In this document: piece by piece, positions 8,400-15,138 of the stretch
Layout of the letters: each line of letters begins with the position of its first letter
How positions within the stretch are numbered: the first letter of the stretch is position 1
From: Clostridia bacterium
Lineage (GTDB): Bacteria; Bacillota; Clostridia; Christensenellales; Aristaeellaceae
DNA length: 52,194 bases
Reading direction: 5' to 3'
Assembly: GCA_017433405.1 (NCBI GenBank)
Contig: JAFRHH010000039.1
Location: forward strand, 1 to 52,194
Notes under the pieces: generated by a model
The model's input: the letters and a program-made list of their open reading frames with translations, nothing else
Told to the model about the DNA's origin: nothing
The model's database searches: none
Translations under genes and position numbers: made by a program

Positions 8400-9404
8400 C
8401 TACAGATCTCCTTTCCGGAAAAGGGTATAAAAGGCATAGAGGACGAAGGCGACCACCAGGCCGACGGCCACGTTCAGAAAGGGAATCAGCCCGGCGGAAA
8501 AGAGGGCCCCCGCCGTTCCCGGCCCGATGCCGCTCTCCAGCCCGTTGGCTCCGCAGAAGAAGGACCAGGCCTTGGAGAGGGCGTAAAACCCCAGGGCGCA
8601 GGCCGTCGCGATCCGGAAGGAGCGAATCGTCAGGAACCGCTCCGCCGCGGCAAAGCCATAGGCGTTCAGATACAGGATCAGCCCGGCGCCGATGGCGGCG
8701 CCTCCTGAAAAGCCGCCGCCTGGCCCCAGATGGCCGTTCAGCAGCACATAGACTCCGAACAGCAGAATCACGGGCACCAGAAAGCCCGCGCCCCGCTGCA
8801 GAATGATATCATGCTTCGGCTCCCAGACCCGGTCATTGGCTTCCGCCATCATCCGCTCCCGAAGATCCCCCGTCTCCGGCAGCCTCAGCAGAATCAGCAC
8901 CGCGCAGCAGGCAATAAAAAGCACATGGGACTCTCCCAGGGTATCAAAGGCGCGGTAATCCAGGATCATCCCGGCGACGAAGTTCAGCGCGCCGGTTTCC
9001 GCCGGGCCCTCTTCGATATACCGGGCCGACACCTCGTTATGGATCGGGTTTTCGCCGTGGCCGAAGGGGGGCAGATTGGAAACCGTGGTCAGGAGCACCG
9101 CGATCACCGCCAGGCAGATCACCGCCGCCAGCGCGGCATAGACCGTCCTGGCGATCCGCTCCCCATGGGTATGGCTCCAGGAATGCGCCTGGTCCAGGAG
9201 CCCCCGCTCATGGCGCGCGATCTCCTCCAGACGCTTCAGCTCCGCCGCCTCCATGCGCGCGGCCTCTTCTTCCGTCCGCTCTCTCCCCGCCCGGGCGGGC
9301 GGATCCTGAAGCTCCTCCAGGATCCGGTCGTCCAGCGGGTTTTCCGCCGCTGTAAAGGCCCGCTTCCGCCTGCCTCCGGGACGGTTATCAGTCCGCTCTG
9401 TCAT
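8400..9404 (-). CDS. mrpB: MbhE-MrpB fusion subunit with charged N-terminal region
   Basis: A 334-residue protein made of three parts. Residues 1 to about 85 are hydrophilic and rich in Glu/Arg (RTEEEAARMEAAELKRLEEI), probably helical and cytoplasmic. About 86-160 resemble MbhE, the last part of long MrpA, with LPPFGHGENPIHNEVSARYI and ETGALNFVAGMILDYRAFDT. About 165-334 are MrpB/MnhB (LLNGHLGPGGGFSGGAAIGA). In Mbh clusters the MbhE and MbhF parts are separate genes; here they are one chain. ATG 9404 is preferred over 9422 because GAGGAAGG lies eight bases upstream. The frame overlaps the MbhD gene by 17 bases. The N-terminal extension has no counterpart known to me. Confidence 0.85.
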   Translation of the reverse strand: MTERTDNRPGGRRKRAFTAAENPLDDRILEELQDPPARAGRERTEEEAARMEAAELKRLEEIARHERGLLDQAHSWSHTHGERIARTVYAALAAVICLAVIAVLLTTVSNLPPFGHGENPIHNEVSARYIEEGPAETGALNFVAGMILDYRAFDTLGESHVLFIACCAVLILLRLPETGDLRERMMAEANDRVWEPKHDIILQRGAGFLVPVILLFGVYVLLNGHLGPGGGFSGGAAIGAGLILYLNAYGFAAAERFLTIRSFRIATACALGFYALSKAWSFFCGANGLESGIGPGTAGALFSAGLIPFLNVAVGLVVAFVLYAFYTLFRKGDL

Positions 9405-9651
9405 GATTTCTGCCTTCCTCAATCGCGTGAATCTTTTTCAGGGTCACAAACAGGAGCAGGCTGGTCACACCGGCGCCCACCGCCGCCTCGGTGATCGCCA
9501 GGTCCGGCGCCTCCAGCAGAATCCAGATCACCGCCATCGCCAGGCTCTGGGTCATGAAGATAATCAGGCTGGTCAGCAGGTCCCGGGTCAGGCTCACCGC
9601 CACCGCGCAGACCAGCACGAAGACCAGCAGCAGAACGTTCAGTATCTCCAT
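9388..9651 (-). CDS. MbhD/DUF4040-like antiporter subunit
   Basis: An 87-residue protein with about three helices corresponding to the MbhD domain, which in classical Mrp is embedded in the C-terminal part of MrpA. The core SLIIFMTQSLAMAVIWILLE followed by APDLAITEAAVGAGVTSLLL is the signature of this family, with the conserved APD and EAAVG acidic residues. It begins with ATG at 9651, whose first base is also the last base of the mrpG stop. A standalone MbhD gene in this position is the Mbh-type rather than the Bacillus Mrp-type arrangement. Confidence 0.88.
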   Translation of the reverse strand: MEILNVLLLVFVLVCAVAVSLTRDLLTSLIIFMTQSLAMAVIWILLEAPDLAITEAAVGAGVTSLLLFVTLKKIHAIEEGRNHDRAD

Positions 9652-10001
9652 CAGAGATCCACCTCCCGCCGGGTTTCCTCATCCAGCGCGACCCGCATCT
9701 CTTTTTCCCTTTCCGGATTGGTCGCGATCTCCAGCCGGGCGGTCAGATGGGAGGCGATCGGGCCCGAAATCCACCAGAGCAGCCCGATCAGCGCCAGCTT
9801 CAGCGCCAGCGGATCCAGCCCGGCGCGCAGCATCAGCCCCAGCAGGATCAGCCCCAGGCCCATCGTATCCCCCAGGGCGGCGGCGTGCATCCGGTTCATC
9901 ACATAGCGGAAGCGCCAGACCCCGACCACGGAGGAGATGACAAAAAACAGGCCGCCCGTCATCAGCAGCGCCGACAGGCCGAAACGAATCCACTCACCCA
10001 C
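9651..10001 (-). CDS. mrpG: Mrp antiporter subunit G (MbhC-like)
   Basis: A 116-residue membrane protein with three helices. GVWRFRYVMNRMHAAALGDT is the MrpG signature (the 'R.HAa...dT.G' region), followed by GLGLILLGLML. The tail after about residue 90 is charged. The start is GTG at 10001 after GGGGGAGG, overlapping the end of mrpF by eight bases. MrpE, F and G form the small-subunit edge of Mrp and Mbh complexes. The family assignment is secure; no enzymatic activity is expected. Confidence 0.88.
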   Translation of the reverse strand: MGEWIRFGLSALLMTGGLFFVISSVVGVWRFRYVMNRMHAAALGDTMGLGLILLGLMLRAGLDPLALKLALIGLLWWISGPIASHLTARLEIATNPEREKEMRVALDEETRREVDL

Positions 10002-10311
10002 GGGCGTCCTCCCCCTTTCCGGTTTTTTTCCGCTCCCGGTGAATTCCGAGATAGATCTTGGTCAGAAGCACCACCGCCAGGGCGGAAAGCATGGCGTAAA
10101 CCAGCGCCACGTCCGCCAGATAGGCCTCCCGCTTCATAACCGCGAGGACCGCCACGATCAGCACCGTCTGGGTTCCCGCCATGCTGACCGCCAGGATCCG
10201 GTCGGCCACCCGGGGCCCCCGGATGCATCGAAACAGGCTTGAAAACAGGGAAAGCCCCAGCACGATCAGCGCCCCGCGAAACAGCCCTTCCCAGGCAGCT
10301 TCAGTTCCCAC
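9994..10311 (-). CDS. mrpF: Mrp antiporter subunit F (MbhB-like)
   Basis: A 105-residue protein with three helices. RCIRGPRVADRILAVSMAGT is the typical MrpF segment (RGP..aDRi.a....), with ADVALVYAMLSALAVVLLTK after it. The start is taken as GTG 10311, inside the last codons of mrpE. This placement is supported by the GGAGGAGGGG ribosome binding region, which forms part of a hairpin-plus-AGAGGAG element (10325-10347) shared with three other genes in this window. The C-terminus is a short basic cytoplasmic tail. Confidence 0.87.
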   Translation of the reverse strand: MGTEAAWEGLFRGALIVLGLSLFSSLFRCIRGPRVADRILAVSMAGTQTVLIVAVLAVMKREAYLADVALVYAMLSALAVVLLTKIYLGIHRERKKTGKGEDARG

Positions 10312-10792
10312 GGTTCTTCCCCTCCTCCTCTGTGAACGGCAGTTCTGTCTCCATTTCCAGGATTCTTCCCTCAAGCGCTTTCGGGGGAAGCTCCGCCATT
10401 TTTTCGTCCAGGCAGTGGACCAGGAACAGATCCTCCTGGACATGAACGGTCACGGTTCCCGGCGTCAGCGTAATGGAATCCGCCAGGATCGCCCGTCCGA
10501 ATTCCGAACGGATCCCCGTCCGGAACGCCGCCAGCACCGGCCTGTTTTCTCCGCCCCAGACGAAGCGGAGCACCCGGAGGGAGGAGCGAAAAACCTCGCC
10601 CGCCAGATGGAAAAGAAAGGCCGCGGCCTTCCCCGCCTTCCGGATCCATCGCAGCTCCCGCCGGGGAGACAGGCCGACGGCCCGGCAGGTAAAGGCATAG
10701 ATCAGCGCGCTGACGGCCAGCCCCGTCAGCGCGATCTCCGCCGTCCAGCGCCCGTTCAGAATGATCCACATGCCGAACAGAATGAGGAACAC
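10301..10792 (-). CDS. mrpE: Mrp antiporter subunit E (MbhA-like), first gene of the operon
   Basis: A 163-residue protein of the MrpE/MbhA family: two N-terminal membrane helices (from MFLILFGMWIILNGRWTAEI) and a soluble domain with the typical SITLTPGTVTVHVQEDLFLV motif. The start is GTG at 10792, nine bases after GGAGG; no better ATG is available. It lies 93 bases downstream of prs, in the same direction. No convincing -35/-10 pair was found in the 93-base gap, so the operon may have a weak promoter or be read through from prs. Its last codons contain the ribosome binding region of mrpF. Confidence 0.85.
   Translation of the reverse strand: MFLILFGMWIILNGRWTAEIALTGLAVSALIYAFTCRAVGLSPRRELRWIRKAGKAAAFLFHLAGEVFRSSLRVLRFVWGGENRPVLAAFRTGIRSEFGRAILADSITLTPGTVTVHVQEDLFLVHCLDEKMAELPPKALEGRILEMETELPFTEEEGKNRGN
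10325..10347 (-). promoter_or_regulatory. Hairpin-RBS element, copy 1 (before mrpF)
   Basis: Read on the minus strand: a degenerate copy of the 16-base hairpin (GTTCAC arm intact, the GTGAAC arm reduced to two-thirds match) followed directly by AGAGGAG. It lies inside the end of the mrpE coding region, 13 bases before the mrpF GTG. The other three copies are at 15107, 19697 and 29384. Confidence 0.6.
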
Positions 10793-10885
10793 GATCTCCC
10801 GCCTCCATTTCCATGCAGGGTATTCATCCGAAAAAGCGCGGCAGATCAGCGGTCATTATCCGGTTATCAGAGAACGGATCCTGCT

Positions 10886-12103
10886 TTACGCGAGACGGAT
10901 CCCCGCCTCCGTCTGCTCTGCCGTATATCGTTTCAGCAGGCCGTGAATACGGTCATAGGGGTTCAGCAGCTTGGACAGGCTCCGGTCATGATTCAGCGTC
11001 GCGATAATATAGGAAATATACTTGCTCATATCCGCTTCAATAAACCATTCCGCGTTGGCCAGCTCCGGATTCCGATAGGTCAGGTTCGTCGAGATCACCC
11101 GGTCGATAATCCCCTCCCGGTACGCCTGATGGAAGGCTTCCAGCCCGTTGGTAAACAGGGCGAAGGTACATCCGGCAAAAATCCGGTTCGCCTTGCGCTT
11201 TTTCAGCTCTCTCGCCAGATCGATCATGCTGTCCCCGCTGGAAATCATATCATCCGCCACGAAGACGTCCTTGCCTTCCACGCTGTCCCCCAGATACTCG
11301 TGGGCCACGATCGGGTTCCGCCCGTTCACGATCCGGGTATAGTCCCGCCGCTTATAGAACAGGCCCATATCCAGCCCGAGGACGGAGGCGTAGAAAATAT
11401 TCCGGTCGATAGCCCCTTCGTCCGGCGAGACGATCATCATATGTTCCTTATCAATCTGCAGGGTTTTATCCCTTTTCAGCAGCGCCTTAAAGATCTGATA
11501 GCTGGGCATGACGCTTTCAAACCCGGTAGTCGGAATCGCGTTCTGCACCCGGGGATCGTGGGCGTCGAAGGTGACGATGTTGCTGACGCCCATGGCCTCG
11601 AGCTCCTGCAGCGCGAGGGCGCAGTCCAGGCTTTCCCGGCTCGAGCGGCGGTGCTGCCGGGCCTCGTAGAGCATCGGCATAATCACCGTCAGCCGCTTGG
11701 CTTTTCCGCCCATGGCGGCAATGATTCTTTTCAGGTTCGCGAAATGCTCGTCGGGGGTCAGCGGTACTTCCCGCCCGTAAAGCTCGTAGGTCACATTATA
11801 GGCGCCCGGATCGCACAGGATATACATATCGTAGCCCCGGATGCTTTCCTTCAGCATTCCCTTGGCCTCCCCGTTGGAGAAGCGGGGGCAGGAAACCTTC
11901 ACCAGAAAATCTTCCCGTTCAAAGCCGGGCGTCGTCCGCATGTCCCCCGGCATGGACTCTTCCGTATGATCCCGCCATTTCTTCAGCCAGGCGTTCACCT
12001 TTTCGCCGATTTCCTCCGTCCCCGGCATGGCAATCAGCCCCAGGGGCCCCATTGGATAGGTTAAAAAGGACTCAGTGTTCCAGGTGCTGGTAAAATCAGT
12101 CAT
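10886..12103 (-). CDS. prs: Ribose-phosphate pyrophosphokinase (PRPP synthetase)
   Basis: A 405-residue cytoplasmic enzyme that transfers pyrophosphate from ATP to ribose 5-phosphate, giving PRPP for nucleotide, histidine and tryptophan synthesis. The PRPP-binding loop is seen as DVFVADDMISSGDSMIDLA, and the ATP/ribose region as MLYEARQHRRSSRESLD. It is longer than the 310-330 residues of Bacillus/E. coli Prs, with a different N-terminus (MTDFTSTWNTESFL) and C-terminal helix; long forms of this kind are known in Clostridia. ATG 12103 is preceded by AGGAGG. A TATAAT box at 12147-12152 (minus strand) is a probable promoter. The downstream Mrp operon may receive read-through. Confidence 0.92.
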   Translation of the reverse strand: MTDFTSTWNTESFLTYPMGPLGLIAMPGTEEIGEKVNAWLKKWRDHTEESMPGDMRTTPGFEREDFLVKVSCPRFSNGEAKGMLKESIRGYDMYILCDPGAYNVTYELYGREVPLTPDEHFANLKRIIAAMGGKAKRLTVIMPMLYEARQHRRSSRESLDCALALQELEAMGVSNIVTFDAHDPRVQNAIPTTGFESVMPSYQIFKALLKRDKTLQIDKEHMMIVSPDEGAIDRNIFYASVLGLDMGLFYKRRDYTRIVNGRNPIVAHEYLGDSVEGKDVFVADDMISSGDSMIDLARELKKRKANRIFAGCTFALFTNGLEAFHQAYREGIIDRVISTNLTYRNPELANAEWFIEADMSKYISYIIATLNHDRSLSKLLNPYDRIHGLLKRYTAEQTEAGIRLA

Positions 12104-12146
12104 AACCCAACCTCCTGTTCCTTCACGGCGCCAAAGAGACAGGCAT

Positions 12147-12175
12147 ATTATACTATTTTTTCTTTTCCTTGAGAA
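12147..12175 (-). promoter_or_regulatory. Probable prs promoter
   Basis: On the minus strand TATAAT (12147-12152) lies 17 bases after a weak -35 (TTCTCA, 12170-12175). The region around it is A/T-rich and lies in the 126-base gap between the LRR gene and prs. The -10 match is perfect and the -35 poor, so the exact boundary is uncertain. Confidence 0.45.
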
Positions 12176-12229
12176 GTGAGGATCTGGTCGTTTTCGCCCC
12201 TTTTTATACCATATTTTGCCTACCTTTAA

Positions 12230-14113
12230 CTATTCCAGATAGCTGAACTCGAAGGCGTTTTCCATGCAGTATTTTTCCGCCGCGCTCCCCTGCTCGGCGA
12301 TCCAGATCACCAGCTCCAGCGCCTGGGAGGGCAGGGCGTTGTAGCCGATATTGACCAGGGAGGCCGGCAGCACCGCGCTCCGCAGCTCCGGAATATCGTT
12401 GAAGGCATATTTATGCAGGTTCTTCAGCCCCTCGGGCAGCACGAGATCCCGCAGCATCACGCAGCCCTCAAAGGCGGATTCTGCGATGCTCCTCAGGGTA
12501 CCCGGAAAATGAATCTCTCCCAGGGAGGTGCAGCCCTTAAAGGCCGAGGCGCCGATCTTCTGCAGCTTCATCGGCAGCCGGATCTCCGTCAGGGCCGCGC
12601 AGTATCGGAACATCCGGTCGGGAATCTCCGTCAGGCTCTCCGGAAGCTCCACCGTCTGAAGCGCGGAGCAGCCGTTAAAAATTCCCATTCCCGTTTCCTG
12701 CGTCCCGGCGGGAAGCCGGACGCCGGTCAGCGCGGTACAGTTGTTGAAGGCGTAGCTGCCAATCGCCCGCAGGGACTGGGGCAGAACCAGCTCCGCCAGG
12801 GCGCAGCATCCGTCGAAGGCGTTGCTGTCGATCCGTTCGATCCCTTCCGTCAGGATCACATCCTTCAGGCTGTCGCAGCGGCTGAAGGCGCTGGCGGAAA
12901 TTTTCTTCACCCCGGCGGGCACGCTGATCCGCTCCAGGCTGACGCAGCTTTCGAAGGCCCAGATGCCAATCTCCTCCAGGCTTTCCGGCAGGAGGATCTC
13001 CTCCAGGGTCACATGATCGCTGAAGGCGAAATCCGAAATCCGCGTGATTCCCTCCGGCAGCTCCACCCGGCGCAGGGAGGTCTCCCGGCCGGAAACGCCG
13101 CTGCTTTCAAAGGCGCTGACCCCGATGACCCGGACGTCCTCCGGCACCCGGTATTCCCGGGCCTCCCTCGCCCGGGGATAGCAGACCAGCCTGTTCTCCG
13201 TCCGGTCAAAGAGCACCCCGTCCCGAACCTCCAGCGACGGATGGGTTTCACTCACCCGGATGGCAGCCAGGTTCCCGCATCCCACGAAGGGATTTCCCGC
13301 CAGGGTCGTCAGCGTATCCGGCAGCTCCACCTCCGTCAGGGCGGCGCAGTCGGCGAAGGCCTTGTTTCCCAGGGTCGTCAGGCTCGCCGGGAAGGTGACC
13401 TCCTTCAGTCCGGTGCAGCGGGCAAAGGCGCTGTCCCCGATGGTTTCCAGTCCTTCCGGCAGCACCAGATGCTCCAGCTCGCCGCTGTAGGCGAAGGCGC
13501 TCCTGCCGATCACCCGGATCCCGGCGGGAACGGTATAGGTCCCCCCCTCCGTCCTGTGGAGGAAGGTGATCAGCTTCCGCTCCGCGCGGTTGATCAGACT
13601 GCCGCCCTCCACGGCGAAAACCGGATGCTCCGGATCGATCGTCACCTCCGTCAGGTTGTCGCACATGGCGAAGGGATTGTCCCCCAGCTCCTTCAGGGAG
13701 GCAGGCAGATCGATCCTCCTCAGCCCCTTGCAGCTGGAGAAGGCCCGGCTCCCGATGCTTTCGAGGGTCGACGGCAGCGTCACCGACGCAATGGCGTCGC
13801 AGGCGCTGAAGGCCTTGCTGCCGATGGACCGGATCCCCTCCGGAATCACGACGCTGACGATCCGCTGCTTCTGAACGAAGACATTTTCCGCGATCGCCGT
13901 CACGGGATAGCCGTCCACCGTCGCCGGAATCTCCAGGGCGATGGTCTCGCTCCGGGTCTGGTCGCTGTACTCCACGATCCGCGCAGTCTGATCCTCCTGA
14001 ACCTCGTACAGAAAGGAGCCCGCCCGGCGGGTCTCCGCGCCCGCGGCCGAAAGAGCCAGCCAAACCAACAGCAAACACCAGAACACACCCACCGCTTTTC
14101 GACTTATCCGCAT
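12230..14113 (-). CDS. Secreted BspA-like leucine-rich repeat protein
   Basis: A 627-residue protein with a Sec signal peptide (MRISRKAVGVFWCLLLVWLA, cleavage probably after AAGA) followed by about 20 repeats of about 23 residues of the LRR_5/BspA type. Examples are LPEGLETIGDSAFARCTGLK and LPASLKELGDNPFAMCDNLT. Such proteins are common in gut Firmicutes and are thought to mediate binding to host or substrate. No LPXTG or other anchor is seen at the C-terminus (...FEFSYLE). The frame is open to 14224, but ATG 14113 is chosen because the signal peptide begins there. A promoter with TTGTGA and TATGAT lies upstream. The ligand is unknown. Confidence 0.88.
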   Translation of the reverse strand: MRISRKAVGVFWCLLLVWLALSAAGAETRRAGSFLYEVQEDQTARIVEYSDQTRSETIALEIPATVDGYPVTAIAENVFVQKQRIVSVVIPEGIRSIGSKAFSACDAIASVTLPSTLESIGSRAFSSCKGLRRIDLPASLKELGDNPFAMCDNLTEVTIDPEHPVFAVEGGSLINRAERKLITFLHRTEGGTYTVPAGIRVIGRSAFAYSGELEHLVLPEGLETIGDSAFARCTGLKEVTFPASLTTLGNKAFADCAALTEVELPDTLTTLAGNPFVGCGNLAAIRVSETHPSLEVRDGVLFDRTENRLVCYPRAREAREYRVPEDVRVIGVSAFESSGVSGRETSLRRVELPEGITRISDFAFSDHVTLEEILLPESLEEIGIWAFESCVSLERISVPAGVKKISASAFSRCDSLKDVILTEGIERIDSNAFDGCCALAELVLPQSLRAIGSYAFNNCTALTGVRLPAGTQETGMGIFNGCSALQTVELPESLTEIPDRMFRYCAALTEIRLPMKLQKIGASAFKGCTSLGEIHFPGTLRSIAESAFEGCVMLRDLVLPEGLKNLHKYAFNDIPELRSAVLPASLVNIGYNALPSQALELVIWIAEQGSAAEKYCMENAFEFSYLE

Positions 14114-14179
14114 ATTAAACGCCCCCGTCCGGTCATGATCGGCATTCAGGCAGCCGTTATCTCCTTTTCGATCCGTTAT

Positions 14180-14208
14180 ATCATAGCGCATTTTTTCAAA
14201 TTTCACAA
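14180..14208 (-). promoter_or_regulatory. Promoter of the LRR-protein gene
   Basis: Minus strand: TTGTGA (14203-14208), 17-base spacer, TATGAT (14180-14185). It lies 66 bases before the chosen ATG at 14113 and is divergent from the deformylase promoter. Confidence 0.55.
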
Positions 14209-14295
14209 GAAGGAAGTCCGACATCGTTCCGGATGTCCGCCGGTTTTTGATGTCCGATTCCCTCAGAACCTCTGATGTTCATGGAGATTCCGCCC

Positions 14296-14324
14296 TTGAA
14301 CTCGCCCGCGAAAAAGGCTATAAT
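14296..14324 (+). promoter_or_regulatory. Promoter of the deformylase gene
   Basis: TTGAAC (14296-14301), 17-base spacer, TATAAT (14319-14324): a near-consensus sigma-A promoter. It lies 42 bases before the ATG at 14367, which has CGGAGG upstream. Confidence 0.75.
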
Positions 14325-14366
14325 CAAATATGAATCATATGGGACGCGGTTCCCGGAGGCGCAGCG

Positions 14367-14777
14367 ATGGTCAGAGAGATTGTTCACGATCCGATTCTAT
14401 TATCCAAGAAGTCAGCGCCCGCGACGGCGGCGGATCTTCCCGTCGCCCAGGATCTTCTCGATACCCTGCGGGCCCACCTCGACCACTGCGTCGGCCTGGC
14501 CGCCAATATGATCGGGGAGCGGAAGCGCATCATCGCCGTCTGCAGCGGTCCGCTGATCATCGTCATGCTGAACCCCCGGATTCTCCGGAGCGCCGAGGAA
14601 TATGAAACGGAGGAGGGCTGTCTTTCCCTGGAAGGGAAGCGCAAAACCCGCCGATACCGGACCATTTCCGTCAGCTGGCAGGATTCCTCCATGAAATCCC
14701 ATACGGATATCCTGAACGGCTTCGTCGCCCAGATCGTTCAGCACGAGGTAGATCACTGCAACGGCGTTCTGATATAG
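14367..14777 (+). CDS. def: Peptide deformylase, short variant with Gln-to-Met change in motif 1
   Basis: A 136-residue cytoplasmic metalloenzyme of the family that removes the formyl group from the N-terminal methionine of new proteins. The three family motifs are present: VGLAANMIG (42-50), EGCLS (83-87) and HEVDH (126-130). Cys85, His126 and His130 are the expected metal ligands and Glu127 the catalytic acid/base. Motif 1 normally ends in Gln (GxGxAAxQ; Gln50 in E. coli Def), which helps hold the transition state; here Met48 takes its place. The protein is also shorter than typical Def (about 150-190). This could be a second or specialised deformylase; I recall similar short sequences in Clostridia but cannot check. 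Confidence 0.82.
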   Translation: MVREIVHDPILLSKKSAPATAADLPVAQDLLDTLRAHLDHCVGLAANMIGERKRIIAVCSGPLIIVMLNPRILRSAEEYETEEGCLSLEGKRKTRRYRTISVSWQDSSMKSHTDILNGFVAQIVQHEVDHCNGVLI

Positions 14778-14781
14778 GGGC

Positions 14782-14845
14782 TTGACAAACAGATGACGGA
14801 AGAGTATCATTCGATTAAACAATTGTTTAATTGTTTAATCGAATG
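14782..14845 (+). promoter_or_regulatory. Promoter and ArsR-type operator of the metal-efflux genes
   Basis: TTGACA (14782-14787), 17-base spacer, TATCAT (14805-14810). Starting inside the -10 box is a perfect inverted repeat at 14808-14845: arms CATTCGATTAAACAATT and its complement around a GTTT centre. Such a 17-4-17 palindrome over the transcription start is the classical layout for an ArsR/SmtB repressor. A partial version of the core (AATTGTT...AACAATT) recurs before the arsR gene at 17107. Confidence 0.85.
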
Positions 14846-14861
14846 ACAGGAGGGAAATCCA

Positions 14862-15080
14862 GTGAAAAAGACCTATCGAATCGAAGTGGACTGCGCCAAC
14901 TGCGCCAACAGGATGGAAGCCGCCGCCGGGAAGGTTCCGGGAATCCGGAGCGCCAGCGTTAATTTCATGACGCAGAAGATGAACGTAGAGTTCGAGGAAG
15001 GCGCCGATCCCTCCGCCGTCATGAAGCAGGTAGCCGCCGCCTGCAAAAAGGTCGAGGACGACTGCGTCGTCTATCTGTAA
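14862..15080 (+). CDS. Free-standing heavy-metal-associated (HMA) domain protein
   Basis: A 72-residue soluble protein with the ferredoxin-like HMA fold pattern: MKKTYRIEVDCANCANRME at the start gives the CxxC metal-binding pair Cys11/Cys14, followed by beta/alpha elements up to CVVYL. It begins with GTG at 14862 after AGGAGG. HMA domains bind Cu, Zn or Cd and pass the ion to P1B ATPases. Here the ATPase encoded 58 bases downstream has no N-terminal HMA domain of its own, so this gene probably supplies it as a separate chain. The CANC variant fits Zn/Cd rather than Cu (usually CxxC within GMTCxxC), but this is inference. Confidence 0.85.
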   Translation: MKKTYRIEVDCANCANRMEAAAGKVPGIRSASVNFMTQKMNVEFEEGADPSAVMKQVAAACKKVEDDCVVYL

Positions 15081-15106
15081 CCGTCATCCGTCGCGGAATG
15101 GCAGAC

Positions 15107-15129
15107 GTGAACTGACGTTCACAGAGGAG
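15107..15129 (+). promoter_or_regulatory. Hairpin-RBS element, copy 2 (before the metal ATPase)
   Basis: Perfect 16-base inverted repeat GTGAACTGACGTTCAC (15107-15122) immediately followed by AGAGGAG (15123-15129). The ATPase ATG follows after nine bases. The AGAGGAG is the only good ribosome binding site for this gene, so the hairpin sits where it could control initiation. Confidence 0.75.
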
Positions 15130-15138
15130 AAAACAGCC

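Noticed and set aside
12413-14275. 620-codon plus-strand frame opposite the LRR gene
   Set aside because: Shadow of the repeat structure of the LRR protein; no start context.
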